Positions 11,455 through 21,747 of a stretch of DNA of 41,968 bases are shown piece by piece. Made by a program: the position numbers and the translations under genes. The number at the start of each line of letters is the position of its first letter. Position 1 is the stretch's first letter. A model generated the notes under the pieces. The model was not told the origin of the DNA, ran no database searches, and saw nothing but the letters and a program-made list of their open reading frames with translations. The DNA comes from a virus, in the IMG/VR virus record IMGVR_UViG_3300031951_000392, positions 1-41,968 of that record; one strand, 5' to 3'.

Positions 11455-13980
11455 TTAGTTGATTATCCAGTAATTAAATGTTGATGCGTCTGACCCATTG
11501 GTTGAAGTTACGGTAAATGATGTAGTTGCTACCTGTGCGCTGATGTACAATGTGCCGCACGATGAACATGATGTAAGCTGCACCTGAATGATACTGCTTG
11601 CCGTTACTGCTGTCGTATTGATAGTAACTGTCCCCGATGATAACGTACCCGTTCCAACCGATGCGTTAGTACCTGTGGCGATGTTCAGCTTATTACCTGC
11701 TGTATTCAACCCAAGCGAGCCGCTAACCTGCAACGCCCCCGTACTGCCATCGGTAACCGTGCCAATAAGCCAGTTAGTGTTATTGTGGTATGCCCGTATG
11801 TTACCTGCACCATCGGATAGTACAAGTCTGTTTGATAGGGTGCGAATGTCAAGACCGCCACTGTTGCCTGTATACGAGCCGCTTATCACATTACTGCCGC
11901 CTGTCGTGATTAAAGAGCCTGATGATACGCCTGTAAATGTATTATTGCTGCCTGATGTCAATGCGCCGCCAGCACCACTACCAAATACCGAGTTAGCCGA
12001 CCCAGATGTAAGGTTATTCAGTGAGTTTATTGCACACGCCACGTTCGCAATACCATTCCATGCTACGCCACGTGCCATAACATTAAATCCTATTGCGGTG
12101 TTATTATCCCCTGTAGAATAGTTGAGGTTGCCTGTGCCGATACCCACATGCCCTGACACCCCTGTACCTGTGTTGCCTCCTGCATTACGCCCCATGTAAA
12201 TATCGTTTTGTCCCGTCTGTATAAGCCTACCTGCGTTCTCACCCACAGCCGCTAACCCTGTGCCTGTTGTAACTGCACCAAGCGCACTACGCCCGAAACG
12301 AATGTTAGTAGATAAGCCGTTACCCGTACCAATAGAAGCCGAATCGACTGTTATATCACGAGTGAATGTATTGTTTGCGGTGAATGTAAATGAGTGCGCT
12401 GTGTCCACTTCCACGTTTACCGTTGTTGTGCCTGTAACCTGCATTGTGCTACCTGTGGACGTGATAGAAGCAACACCACCACTACCGCCTGTACCCGTCA
12501 CGGTGAATGTCGGGTAAGTGCCTGTAACGCTGACTGTTCCCGCCCCTGTTAGTGATACTGTTTGGTCGGGGGCTGTGTTGGTGACGGTGAATGTGCCTGC
12601 CGATGTGATAGGACTGCCTGATATGCTTATACCTGTGCCGCCCGTTGCGCCTACCGATGTTACCGTTCCGTTTCCCTTAGCGTTTACATCTGCTTTGGTT
12701 GCCACCTTAGATGTATCTACCGTTGCGGTGATAGTCCCTGTTGTGGTTACAGGGCTGCCGCTTATGGACAACCCGAAACCGTTTGCAACTGCTACCGATG
12801 ATACTGTACCTGTGCCGTAACCCTGCCCCGTTACCCATGAACGTGTAGCGTCCCATGTGGTCGTGTCGCTGTAGTTCTGCTTAGTGTTGATACGGTTACT
12901 TAATGCAACCGTGTCCGTGTAGTTCATCTTGCCACTTATCGCAGTAGTTACATACTTCTTCACCGCCTGCTGTGTAGGTGCAATCTGATTACCGTTAGCA
13001 TTCATGGCGGTATCGGCTGCAATCGGGTTACTCGGACGGACGAATATACGCCCGTTGTTTGTGCTATTCAGGGCATAACCAACAAATACTACGTTATGTG
13101 GCGAGGATAGTAACTGCTTAGTTAAACCGCCATTTATAGTGTCCAGATACAACGCATCCCCTGCGTTATATCCGCTTGTATTCACGCCATTAACCACACC
13201 TGTAACTGTTACAAAACCTGTGGCATTGTCCGATATATCCTCTGTTGCCACGCCAATAACCTGCGATGTGTTTACATCGTCCGCATCGGCAAGGGCTAAT
13301 GTAGGATTGTTTCCTTGTGCGCTGTTGATATACACTGCTTTACCGTTCGTTATGGTCGTTCCTGTATTATTCCTTGCCCTAACGTACACTTCTTGCCCTA
13401 CCTGCAACGTAACATCTGCATTCAATGGAATCGATGGACACACATTCGTCACATCCCAATACATACCGCCTACTACCTGTGGCGCTGTCGGAGTAAGGTC
13501 TAATGCTACCTGACCCGCCCGTATCTGATACTCGCCTAATCGCACCGAATCGGTTGCACCTGTGTATGGTACATAATCGTTAACGGTGGGGATTTCGTTG
13601 GCTACGGAATCGAGCATACGGATCGTGGCAATCTTGGTAGTATCAACCCGTATCGTACCACTCGTTGTGATAGTGCCGCCATTCAATCCATACCCCGCTG
13701 TAATTGAGGTAACTGTGCCTGAACCACCACCGCCTGCACCTACCTGTACACGGCTTGTTCCGTTGTGATAGTAGAGGTAGTGGTTGGTAGTATCAAGCCA
13801 AATAAATCCCGTTGTATCATAAGTCGTCCACGGCTGAAACGCTTTAGGCACTATCATTGCCCGTTTCGCCTGATAACCGCCTGAATTTACACCTAATGTA
13901 TTGTAAGCACCTGACGGGGCTATGCTTTGTCCGTATGCAGCCCCAGTAAATAGAAGTAGTATGATTATTATGTATCTCAT
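11455..13980 (-). CDS. Tail-fibre-like protein with Sec signal peptide
   Basis: The protein has 841 residues from the ATG at 13980, which forms a TAATG overlap with the upstream stop; a start at 14001 would lie inside that gene. It opens with a signal peptide (MRYIIIILLLFTGAAYGQS). Repeats follow of a Gly/Thr/Ser-rich type with the common core SGTVTSV...GISISGSP...GTFTV and DTTK/DTSK-Val-Ala turns, about three times. The C-terminal third has YadA-like collagen-free repeats (LTSGSNNTFTG, GDNNTAIGFN, GNAG-like turns). These features fit a trimeric receptor-binding fibre. Export by Sec is unexpected for a cytoplasmically assembled virion. Confidence 0.75.
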   Translation of the reverse strand: MRYIIIILLLFTGAAYGQSIAPSGAYNTLGVNSGGYQAKRAMIVPKAFQPWTTYDTTGFIWLDTTNHYLYYHNGTSRVQVGAGGGGSGTVTSITAGYGLNGGTITTSGTIRVDTTKIATIRMLDSVANEIPTVNDYVPYTGATDSVRLGEYQIRAGQVALDLTPTAPQVVGGMYWDVTNVCPSIPLNADVTLQVGQEVYVRARNNTGTTITNGKAVYINSAQGNNPTLALADADDVNTSQVIGVATEDISDNATGFVTVTGVVNGVNTSGYNAGDALYLDTINGGLTKQLLSSPHNVVFVGYALNSTNNGRIFVRPSNPIAADTAMNANGNQIAPTQQAVKKYVTTAISGKMNYTDTVALSNRINTKQNYSDTTTWDATRSWVTGQGYGTGTVSSVAVANGFGLSISGSPVTTTGTITATVDTSKVATKADVNAKGNGTVTSVGATGGTGISISGSPITSAGTFTVTNTAPDQTVSLTGAGTVSVTGTYPTFTVTGTGGSGGVASITSTGSTMQVTGTTTVNVEVDTAHSFTFTANNTFTRDITVDSASIGTGNGLSTNIRFGRSALGAVTTGTGLAAVGENAGRLIQTGQNDIYMGRNAGGNTGTGVSGHVGIGTGNLNYSTGDNNTAIGFNVMARGVAWNGIANVACAINSLNNLTSGSANSVFGSGAGGALTSGSNNTFTGVSSGSLITTGGSNVISGSYTGNSGGLDIRTLSNRLVLSDGAGNIRAYHNNTNWLIGTVTDGSTGALQVSGSLGLNTAGNKLNIATGTNASVGTGTLSSGTVTINTTAVTASSIIQVQLTSCSSCGTLYISAQVATTSFTVTSTNGSDASTFNYWIIN

Positions 13981-15869
13981 TAGTCTGTTGTTAAAGTCCA
14001 TAAAGCTGTTGTAAGTGCTGTACGTGATGCGAGTGATGCCGCTGTTGGTGGGGCTGATGGCGTTTGTCCATTGGTTGATATTGTGCCGCCTGTACTAACT
14101 CCATCCCATACCGTAGCCACAAAGTTATTAAACACAGCGTCAACTGTTGCGGTTGATAGTTTACAGTTAGGCAGTATCACTTCTTGAATATTATCCATCG
14201 CCACGTTAAGGAATGTAGTGCCTAATGTGTAATTAGAGCATCCACGTATAGTTATAGACGCTATCCATGTAGCACATGCCGCAAAGTCGAGGCTGTAAGT
14301 AAGTACCCCGTATTGTGAACATGTGTCCACGATAAACCTATTTAGGAATACAGGCATATCATCGCTATGGTCGTAAACAAACACGTCAACAACTGGATAA
14401 GCCAATCCTGCCTCGTTCCATTCAAGTTTATTTACGAAATTATTATGGAAGAACCTTGCATCATAAGACGGTGAAACTGTTGATGCAAATGCATGGGTAA
14501 CAGTCACCGTTCCTGCCGAACCTCCGCAATAATCTACGTCCGTGCCATCGTTCCAATCCACAACCATTTTAGCCGATGTCCCTGCATATCTGAAACCATT
14601 ACTACCACCCGTAGCCGAACCGCTGTAATATGTCGTGAAATAGCTGTACAATGCCTCAAAATCACCGAATATAGACGCATCGCCTACCGATGGAGTGAAG
14701 TATATGCTGCCGCCCGATTGATAAAATGTTCCGCTTAATCCGACTGTCGCATTCCATGCCGCTACTAATGCAGTCTGTGCAGTCGGGTCGTCCACTACTG
14801 CTGCATCAAACGATATAATAGAAAACCCGTCATTCAGCGACCACGGAATAAGGGCATAAGGATAACTGTCTGGGTCAAGTATAAGCAAGTCGGGAGTAGG
14901 CGTAACCGTTACAAACACATTTTCATTAGCATATTTCTCACGGATAGGAGCGGAAGCCCACGCCATTATTGACGCTTCAGGGTCGTCCATTTCCCACAAT
15001 GACTGCAAACCTGTTGAATTGTCTATGTCAAGTATAAACGGCTTGCCATCTATCCAAAAGTTATCAGCCTCAAATGCTTTACTAACCGATTCAATACGGG
15101 GCAATGGTACACCCTGACCAATATCACCTAACCTGAATTTGAAAGTACGCCATGAATTGACATTCAACTGCTGATTCAAATAGTTTTGTTGCAGGTACGA
15201 TACGTAGTTTGCCTTCGGCTTGTACTCCATCGGCTGCCCCTCTACACGGTGCGTAAATACTGGCTGACTTACCCATCCGCTAACTACCACCCACTCTGCC
15301 GCCCTGTTGGTATTGTATGTTGCTTTGACTTGTGTACAGCCCTTAAATTCGGTGTACACCATAATATCATCGCTTACGTAATCCTGATAAACCGTCATAC
15401 CCGAATCGCCATAGACACGCATACGCAAACGGTAGATACCCGTATCAGCATCGGTAATAAACTGATTAAAGTAGAACTGCCACATGAACGAATCCAACTG
15501 ATACGATGTGTTCGTAACGGGGTCAACGTACTCATAACCTGTTATACGCTGTTCACCAAATATGTATGGGCTGCCTGTAAACGACAAGGGGTAACTAACG
15601 CCTGTACCTTCAATAAACAAATCAGGAACGAGTGGTGATGTACCTACTGCATTGGTATGCACCATAACGCAGCACAGATCATTCAGGGTCTTTTTAGTGT
15701 AGTATTTCTTGTCCGTCTGCCACCATTGGGTACTGTCATTAGTTGGTCGCTGGTCGAACTGATAGAACCCGCTAACATCGCTGTAAGGGGTGTCGAACTG
15801 CGATTCCTGTGTGAATCGGAAATCCCCTACTTTCGGGAAATTAGCGATTATGGTGTACGAAGTTGGCAT
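13980..15869 (-). CDS. Minor tail / baseplate protein
   Basis: The 629-residue protein is Tyr-, Asp- and Thr-rich with few charged helices, as in baseplate and tail-tip proteins. It begins MPTSYTIIANFPKVGDFRFT and carries Trp-rich beta segments (FRYAGTSAKMVVDWNDGTD, TVTHAF). The DWNDGTD...VTHAF element resembles a PKD-like beta-sandwich (W-x-F-G-D-G followed by H-x-Y/F), a domain used for adhesion. It lies between the large baseplate gene and the fibre gene, so it probably links fibre to tail tip. Family not recognised. Confidence 0.65.
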   Translation of the reverse strand: MPTSYTIIANFPKVGDFRFTQESQFDTPYSDVSGFYQFDQRPTNDSTQWWQTDKKYYTKKTLNDLCCVMVHTNAVGTSPLVPDLFIEGTGVSYPLSFTGSPYIFGEQRITGYEYVDPVTNTSYQLDSFMWQFYFNQFITDADTGIYRLRMRVYGDSGMTVYQDYVSDDIMVYTEFKGCTQVKATYNTNRAAEWVVVSGWVSQPVFTHRVEGQPMEYKPKANYVSYLQQNYLNQQLNVNSWRTFKFRLGDIGQGVPLPRIESVSKAFEADNFWIDGKPFILDIDNSTGLQSLWEMDDPEASIMAWASAPIREKYANENVFVTVTPTPDLLILDPDSYPYALIPWSLNDGFSIISFDAAVVDDPTAQTALVAAWNATVGLSGTFYQSGGSIYFTPSVGDASIFGDFEALYSYFTTYYSGSATGGSNGFRYAGTSAKMVVDWNDGTDVDYCGGSAGTVTVTHAFASTVSPSYDARFFHNNFVNKLEWNEAGLAYPVVDVFVYDHSDDMPVFLNRFIVDTCSQYGVLTYSLDFAACATWIASITIRGCSNYTLGTTFLNVAMDNIQEVILPNCKLSTATVDAVFNNFVATVWDGVSTGGTISTNGQTPSAPPTAASLASRTALTTALWTLTTD

Positions 15870-15892
15870 TTTGACAAAATTAACTACTTTTA
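15863..15892 (+). promoter_or_regulatory. Promoter-like pair for the antisense lipoprotein gene
   Basis: TTG (15863-15865), 19 bases, then TACTTTTA (15885-15892), one base from TAnnTTTG. Transcription would begin at or just before the ATG at 15897, giving a near-leaderless mRNA. Confidence 0.4.
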
Positions 15893-15896
15893 TGCA

Positions 15897-16061
15897 ATGA
15901 AAAAACTATTAATTGTAGCGGTGTTGTTTGTGGGGTGTACTAAGCCTAAGACATGGACATGCGACACTAACAAAGGTCAATACAAAGTACATGACGCTAC
16001 TACTGCCGAAATACGAAAGATGGAGCGTATCAATGCCGAAGTAAAAATGAATTGCCATTAA
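15897..16061 (+). CDS. Small outer- or inner-membrane lipoprotein on the opposite strand
   Basis: The 54-residue product has a short signal peptide with a lipobox (MKKLLIVAVLFVGC), so Cys14 would be lipidated, leaving about 40 mature residues with two more Cys (TWTCDTN and MNCH). It is the only plus-strand gene between 6.7 and 35 kb, placed exactly between the ends of two minus-strand tail genes, with its own promoter-like sequence. Small phage lipoproteins expressed separately from the structural operon often block receptors (superinfection exclusion, as T5 Llp) or act in lysis (Rz1). Which applies here is not shown by the sequence. Confidence 0.6.
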   Translation: MKKLLIVAVLFVGCTKPKTWTCDTNKGQYKVHDATTAEIRKMERINAEVKMNCH

Positions 16062-18568
16062 TTTAGTTTTAACTGTGCATTTGTGGTGTCTGGGTGCGCT
16101 AATAACTCGAACACCGTAGATTCATTATTGCCCGCTTTTTGCTCTACCTTGTAGATAAATCCTTTGTATTCTACATTGTTCCATGTGAATTTAACGTACC
16201 CCCTCGGATTGCTGTAAATCACCCCGTACATATTTAAAGGCGTTTGTGATACAAACTTAAATACGTAAGGTCTGAATAATTGCGGTGTATCAAGGTTGTA
16301 AATGTCAATATCTGACACCTCGGCAAGTACTGTACCTGTATTCAGGTTTGTAGTTATACTCGGCAACTCCAATGCTGGCGTAGTCGGGTCATTGTACTGC
16401 TGTTGGTACTGCTTTTTGTACGTGATATAGTTGGTTGATACCGCATAGGCTAAATTATCGCACATCGTACGCAACCATTTACCTAACCTTAACATGCTTT
16501 TAAGTGGCGTAAGTCCTAAATTATATGCCGTTTCAGGGTACATCATGCCTTTAATGTAAGGTGCTGTTGCAGGGGTTGTGCTTTGCGCTGTTGGGTATTT
16601 CTTTAGATTGTAACATGCAACATTATCTACGCCTCCTGCTGGGTCTGTAAGGTCGGCAAATTGTTGGTCTGTGCTTATTTCCATCATTACAAGCCCATTG
16701 GAAGCAGATGGCGAACTGTTGCCACTGTCATTCTGCTGCCTCATCTTTTCTATCTCATAGATGCCGACTGTTACGCCTGTTGCTTTTAAATCTATTGGTT
16801 TCGGGGTGACATCTAACGGAGCGTTGTACTGCCTGCCCATATTAAATTCATCAGATGCAAAGTTCTTGTTTGTTTGGGGGTCGTCCCATCCGCAATTAAT
16901 GATGTTGCCCATCATTTCGGTATAAGGTCGTATTTCAAGCCCGTAAATGTTACTGCCTAATTCAAGTATCTGCGTGTCCTTATCAAACCAATAAGTAAGC
17001 GGCTCAATACGGATCGTGTCTTGCCCCTCTACACCTAAACCACATTGCCAAACCTTAAAGCAAATATCAAAGAACTCAGATAAGCTCAATGTCATGTATG
17101 GATAACCTACAATCTGCCTTAGTGCATTCTCTGATGTGAAAACGGTGTTGTATGGGTTGTTGTCGTAGTTATCGGCATAACTTGTTGTCGGGTCTGATAG
17201 ATATGTACTTGTACCTATATAACCCGTACCCTTTGGAACAGGGAATCCGTATGCGTCTGTTTCGGTGCTGTCGATAACGTCAACCAGTTTTTCTAATACG
17301 GTAGCGGGTCGCATTGCCATAACAGTTGAATCGGGTATTTGTGGAGCATATACAGGCAAAGTAGTGCCATATACGCAATTACTTTGTATGGTTAACTTTA
17401 TTTCGGTTAAATTGATGTCTGCAAATCCCGATAAGTCCTGTCCTGTGGTTGGCTCGTCAAACAAAATTCCTAAAACGTACGCCTTAAATGGATTTAATGA
17501 TATGGTATTGCTTGAAGTGTATGTGCCAGATGGCGTATATATACCTGTGTTGCCTAAATTTATTGAATACAAGTAAGAATACACATCGTATCTACCCGCT
17601 ATCGTTTGCGTAGGCTCTCCGTCCTCGTTTATTTCAAACAAGACAAAATACAAGTAGAAATCAATGCCAAAACCACCACCCGTAAAAATGACATTCCCGT
17701 CAAACGCAAACGACAAATCAAAATTAAACTCCGTACTTATAAGCGGTTTAATCGGGCAAAACCCAGATGCATTTATATTTCCATTGTCTAAAAAATTAAC
17801 CTCGTTTAATCTGGGTGTTTGGTACGCTGCTTTTATATATGGCTCTAAAATATCGTTACCTGCAAATGTAGTTGTACCATTTGCCTGTACTATCACATAG
17901 TTTGTTAGTGTTGGCAATGTATGACATCCCTGCAAAGAACCATGATTGCCTAAATCAAAGCCTCTTATCCTGTATGCAACAGGTGAATCTACCGTTTCTG
18001 CTCCTTGATAAATGTTCTTCCAATATAGCTTTATACCATCATGGTACACGGGCAATGCACCTGCATCTTCATAACTCCATGAACTACCATTCCATGACCA
18101 AAAAGGAATATTTACACCAGTAGATGCCTTAGATTTAAGGTACATGTACAGGTTATTGTCCCTTGTAGCACAACTAAGCATTTGAGTACGTTTGTCGTCG
18201 CTTGCTGCTGTGAAATCAACCTGCGTTTCATAGAACAAGTCGTATGTTATAGTGGTTTCATTCCATAGCCATATTTTAAGCAGAGCATAGGCGTTTATAC
18301 CACCATTACCAAACATTATATCTAACAGAATAGCCCTGCCATCCTTAGTAAATTGGAACGTCTGCGAATTAGAACGAAATACCCCGTAATAGGTCATATT
18401 GCGCTCCCATATAATGCCCGTTTCCTCCCAGTTTTGAGGATTGTTTTGCAGATATGTGACCGATGCAGCAGTCGTAACCGTCCACGTATTATCGGTGTTT
18501 TGAGTAGCGGTGTAGTAATCCCCCGCTGCATCTTGTATAGTGAATTGTATGCGTCCTAAGTATGCCAT
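16058..18568 (-). CDS. Large baseplate / tail-tip protein
   Basis: The 836-residue protein directly follows the tape-measure gene, the usual place for the distal tail and hub proteins of siphophages. It is Tyr/Asn/Thr-rich and mostly beta, with few charged clusters, and includes repeated aromatic segments (TWTVTTAASVTYL near the start, FDICFKVWQCGLG near residue 500). The C-terminal 250 residues (VLAEVSDIDIYNLDTPQLF, VKFTWNNVEYKGFIYKVEQ) look like a hub-type domain ending a long protein. The start MAYLGRIQFTIQD shares the single base 18568 with the preceding stop. Role from position and composition. Confidence 0.65.
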   Translation of the reverse strand: MAYLGRIQFTIQDAAGDYYTATQNTDNTWTVTTAASVTYLQNNPQNWEETGIIWERNMTYYGVFRSNSQTFQFTKDGRAILLDIMFGNGGINAYALLKIWLWNETTITYDLFYETQVDFTAASDDKRTQMLSCATRDNNLYMYLKSKASTGVNIPFWSWNGSSWSYEDAGALPVYHDGIKLYWKNIYQGAETVDSPVAYRIRGFDLGNHGSLQGCHTLPTLTNYVIVQANGTTTFAGNDILEPYIKAAYQTPRLNEVNFLDNGNINASGFCPIKPLISTEFNFDLSFAFDGNVIFTGGGFGIDFYLYFVLFEINEDGEPTQTIAGRYDVYSYLYSINLGNTGIYTPSGTYTSSNTISLNPFKAYVLGILFDEPTTGQDLSGFADINLTEIKLTIQSNCVYGTTLPVYAPQIPDSTVMAMRPATVLEKLVDVIDSTETDAYGFPVPKGTGYIGTSTYLSDPTTSYADNYDNNPYNTVFTSENALRQIVGYPYMTLSLSEFFDICFKVWQCGLGVEGQDTIRIEPLTYWFDKDTQILELGSNIYGLEIRPYTEMMGNIINCGWDDPQTNKNFASDEFNMGRQYNAPLDVTPKPIDLKATGVTVGIYEIEKMRQQNDSGNSSPSASNGLVMMEISTDQQFADLTDPAGGVDNVACYNLKKYPTAQSTTPATAPYIKGMMYPETAYNLGLTPLKSMLRLGKWLRTMCDNLAYAVSTNYITYKKQYQQQYNDPTTPALELPSITTNLNTGTVLAEVSDIDIYNLDTPQLFRPYVFKFVSQTPLNMYGVIYSNPRGYVKFTWNNVEYKGFIYKVEQKAGNNESTVFELLAHPDTTNAQLKLN

Positions 18569-21500
18569 TATTTGCCTTGTAAGTTACGCTCCCGCCTCAT
18601 TTCTTCGGCTACTGCGCTCATGTTAATATTTGGTTTGCTTGCTTGGATGACTTGTGCTATTTTATATCCTGTTTTGTCGAATGACTTAGCTACACGGGTA
18701 GCCAATGCGTCAAGCTGTGCCGATGAAAAATCATCTGTATTAGTACTCGTGTACTGCATAATATCCGACATAGGGATAACCTTAGTGCCTGCACCTTCGC
18801 TGTATAGCGTGCTTACGCTGTTTGACCAATACGGTGATTTATTGGGCGCAACAATCAATTCCGGCTCACCGCCATCGCCCGCTATGAACGCACCGCCCTT
18901 GTGGTAGTCTGTGCCTTCTTTGTAGGCGGGGATAGGGGCGTTTGCTGCTGCCGCTAACTGCGCTGCCCCTGTTGCTGCAATAAGTGCAATAATTGGCGGT
19001 GCTGCTGGACCGTATTTCAACGCTCCCGCTATCGCTACGGCTGTGCTTTGAATGATAGACGCTATTGCTGCTGTCTTTTCGTATGCCGCTTGTTTTTGTG
19101 CAATCTCACGCTTCTTTTGCTCAATCTGTTGCTCCTGCAACATACGCTGTGCGTTTAACTGCGATATTTTGTTAGCCTTATCCGCTTCGCTTTTACCTGT
19201 CGCATTGATAAGCGCAACCTGCATATCGTAGTTAGTTTGGATTCCCTCTTTTTGTTTGTCAAGGTTATCCATTTCAGCCTGAAACGTCCGTTTTTTGGCT
19301 GCTATTATTGCGTCTGCTGCTGTGTTAGCTAACTGGATAGTATGGTCATAGAACGCCTGTAAATACTGCTCTTCATTCTCCAAATCGGACGGGGCAAATA
19401 ACATTGCAAGGCTATCCGTAAACCTGCCCGACCTTGCCCCGCCACCTTTACCCTTATTGAGTGCGGCAAGTGCTTTTGTATCGTTCAGTAGCTTTTCTTT
19501 GTACCTACGCCTATCCTCTGCTGATAGTTGGTCATTGGCAAGTATCTTTTTGTCAAACTCTATATCCGTTTGTAGTTCAAATTCACGCTGTTGGCGTTGC
19601 AAATCGGCTACCCGCTTGTTATACTCTTTACGGGTCATTTCTTTGTTTTCATATGCCGCTTTAAGCATAGCTTCTTCAACCAACAATGATGCAGCCTGAT
19701 TTGTTTTTAGGTCTTTGTACATTGTTTCCTCATCCTTCACCCATTCCTCATTAGCCGAATGGACTATGCCGAGTATATCCTTCTTGCTGTCTCGGGTTAT
19801 AGTGGCTTGTTGGTTGCCGAACTCCTTTTCTGCCGTATTAATTCGCAAATAAGCGGCTCTTTCTTGTTCAAGCAGGTTAGATATTTCCTTACCTTTTGCG
19901 GTCTTTCTTTTGCGCTCTATTTCTTCTATCTTCTCGTTCTCAATATCAATGGTCATATCACGCTCAAGCCTTGCCAACTGCAAAACCGCTGCCGTGTAGT
20001 TCTCATAAGCGACAAGCCTATCCGCCATCTCTTGCTTCGTATCATCCGCAATAGCTTTGTTAGTGTCCCGTGTTATTTCAAGTTCCTTTTGCTTGTTGTC
20101 GTAGATGGCTTTGATTAGGTCGGTTTCGGATTTAAGGGTGGTGTCCTTTTCTTCTTTAGGTTTCTTTGTTTTTTTATTGAGGTATTTATCTAACTCCGCA
20201 TGTAACTTAACTAACTTTTCATTTGCGGCAATATGTTCTTTGTCGGTTTCTGCCGTTATATCCCTTATATGCTCATACTTTTTAATGTCCGATTCTATAT
20301 CTTCACGGATTCTGCCCTTTTGCGGTCTTTGAGGATTTGTTAAGAAAGTAAGTTCATCTTTTTCAATTTTTAGACTTTCCTTGTAGTCGTTGATTTTAGT
20401 GGTTAGTTCTTCTATTTTCTTTTTTCTCTTATCTGATTCATCTCCGAAAAGATTAGTAAACTGCCTCCATGTAGCAACAAACCCTACATCGCTTTTTTCG
20501 TAGGCTTGCTGCTCTTGTAATAGTTTTGTTCTTTCCTCTGAAAATATCTTAATTGTTTCTTCGAACTGCTTTATTTTTGCCTTATTATTTTCGACTCCCG
20601 CCAATACATCAAGCACATTCCCTTGCTCTCCACTTAGTATCTTTTCCCTTTCAAGATAACCCAATAATTGAGGGTACTTTTTAATTAACTCATCAAGTGC
20701 CTCTTGCCTTGCCTTGTATGGCATCTCTAAAGACTGAACCACTCGCAATAAAGCCCCCGTTTCTTTTACTTCCTTTTCATAACTATCATTTATTGTCTGG
20801 TCAAGTTCAATAAGTTTTTCATTCAGTTTGGTTGCTGCCTTTTCAGCTTCTGTTAATCCACCAGAAGCCATGCTTAACCTTGCCGCAAATATTGTTATTG
20901 CAGATGTAACTAAAGTTATTATGCCCGCTCCTGTAAAAAGAGAACCAAAAACGTCTTTCCATACAGGCAATGCCTTGCCCCCTTCCGCAACTAACTTTTT
21001 ATTGCTTTCTTTTAGCTCATTTATCCTATCTACAAGTATAGGTATGTTGTTGGATATTGCAAGCAAACCAGTGCTAAAACTATACGCAAACGCTGGCGTA
21101 TCACGTAATATCTGCTGCATCGCAAATGCCGCCTGATTGTACTGTCCGACCGCCCGTTGCCCCTGCCCTACCGCCATCTCAACCTTTAGCAAACGGTCAT
21201 ACATAACCTTTGCGTTGGCTGCTGCATCCTTGAATACCTTACTATTCGTACCGAACGATACACCCAGTTCCTTTGCCTTATCTGCTGCGTCCTTATAGGC
21301 TTTCTTTAGTAACTCATACTCGTTATTCAGTTCACGGAGTGCCTTTTCTTCACGTTTAGCGGCTTTCTCTGCCTCTGATGCCGCCCTTTGCGCTGCTTTC
21401 TCACGTATTTCGGCAGTCTTAGCCGCTTTCAGTTCTGCCGCCTCTAATTTATCATAGGTTGCAACTACTTCTTTCGTAGATCCGTTCAACTGCTGCTTTA

Positions 21501-21747
21501 ATACGATAGCCTTTTGCAGGTTATTGGCATAGTTCTGATTTGCAGCCGTCATAGCCTGTATGGTCTTTTCGTATTTTTCCGACCATTCACCCAAATCAGA
21601 TAAGGTTTTCGCCTTACTGAAATCTAAACCACGACCCGCTGCCGCTAAATCCTTTAACGCCTTTGCATTATCATCAATGGACTTCTTCAACTCGTCCAAC
21701 TGCGCTAACGCTTCGGGGGAAACTATCTCATTTATTAAATCAGCCAT
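18568..21747 (-). CDS. Tape-measure protein
   Basis: The 1059-residue protein is the longest product. It has long helical, Lys/Glu/Ala-rich coiled-coil stretches, one hydrophobic segment near residues 260-290 (ITLVTSAITIFAARL), and a typical C-terminal arrangement: a second apolar region (AAIASIIQSTAVAIAGALKY, PIIALIAATGAAQLAAAA), then a Gly-rich HKGGAFIAGDGGEPELIV tail. These are hallmarks of siphophage tape measures, which set tail length and may assist DNA entry. At about 0.15 nm per residue it predicts a tail near 160 nm. Its ATG overlaps the preceding stop as TAATG. Confidence 0.85.
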   Translation of the reverse strand: MADLINEIVSPEALAQLDELKKSIDDNAKALKDLAAAGRGLDFSKAKTLSDLGEWSEKYEKTIQAMTAANQNYANNLQKAIVLKQQLNGSTKEVVATYDKLEAAELKAAKTAEIREKAAQRAASEAEKAAKREEKALRELNNEYELLKKAYKDAADKAKELGVSFGTNSKVFKDAAANAKVMYDRLLKVEMAVGQGQRAVGQYNQAAFAMQQILRDTPAFAYSFSTGLLAISNNIPILVDRINELKESNKKLVAEGGKALPVWKDVFGSLFTGAGIITLVTSAITIFAARLSMASGGLTEAEKAATKLNEKLIELDQTINDSYEKEVKETGALLRVVQSLEMPYKARQEALDELIKKYPQLLGYLEREKILSGEQGNVLDVLAGVENNKAKIKQFEETIKIFSEERTKLLQEQQAYEKSDVGFVATWRQFTNLFGDESDKRKKKIEELTTKINDYKESLKIEKDELTFLTNPQRPQKGRIREDIESDIKKYEHIRDITAETDKEHIAANEKLVKLHAELDKYLNKKTKKPKEEKDTTLKSETDLIKAIYDNKQKELEITRDTNKAIADDTKQEMADRLVAYENYTAAVLQLARLERDMTIDIENEKIEEIERKRKTAKGKEISNLLEQERAAYLRINTAEKEFGNQQATITRDSKKDILGIVHSANEEWVKDEETMYKDLKTNQAASLLVEEAMLKAAYENKEMTRKEYNKRVADLQRQQREFELQTDIEFDKKILANDQLSAEDRRRYKEKLLNDTKALAALNKGKGGGARSGRFTDSLAMLFAPSDLENEEQYLQAFYDHTIQLANTAADAIIAAKKRTFQAEMDNLDKQKEGIQTNYDMQVALINATGKSEADKANKISQLNAQRMLQEQQIEQKKREIAQKQAAYEKTAAIASIIQSTAVAIAGALKYGPAAPPIIALIAATGAAQLAAAANAPIPAYKEGTDYHKGGAFIAGDGGEPELIVAPNKSPYWSNSVSTLYSEGAGTKVIPMSDIMQYTSTNTDDFSSAQLDALATRVAKSFDKTGYKIAQVIQASKPNINMSAVAEEMRRERNLQGK

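Noticed and set aside
11588-13513. Several long plus-strand frames opposite the tail-fibre gene
   Set aside because: They are rich in Val, Pro and Ala, as expected from the complement of Gly/Thr/Asn-rich repeats, have no promoter or leader, and cover the fibre gene completely.
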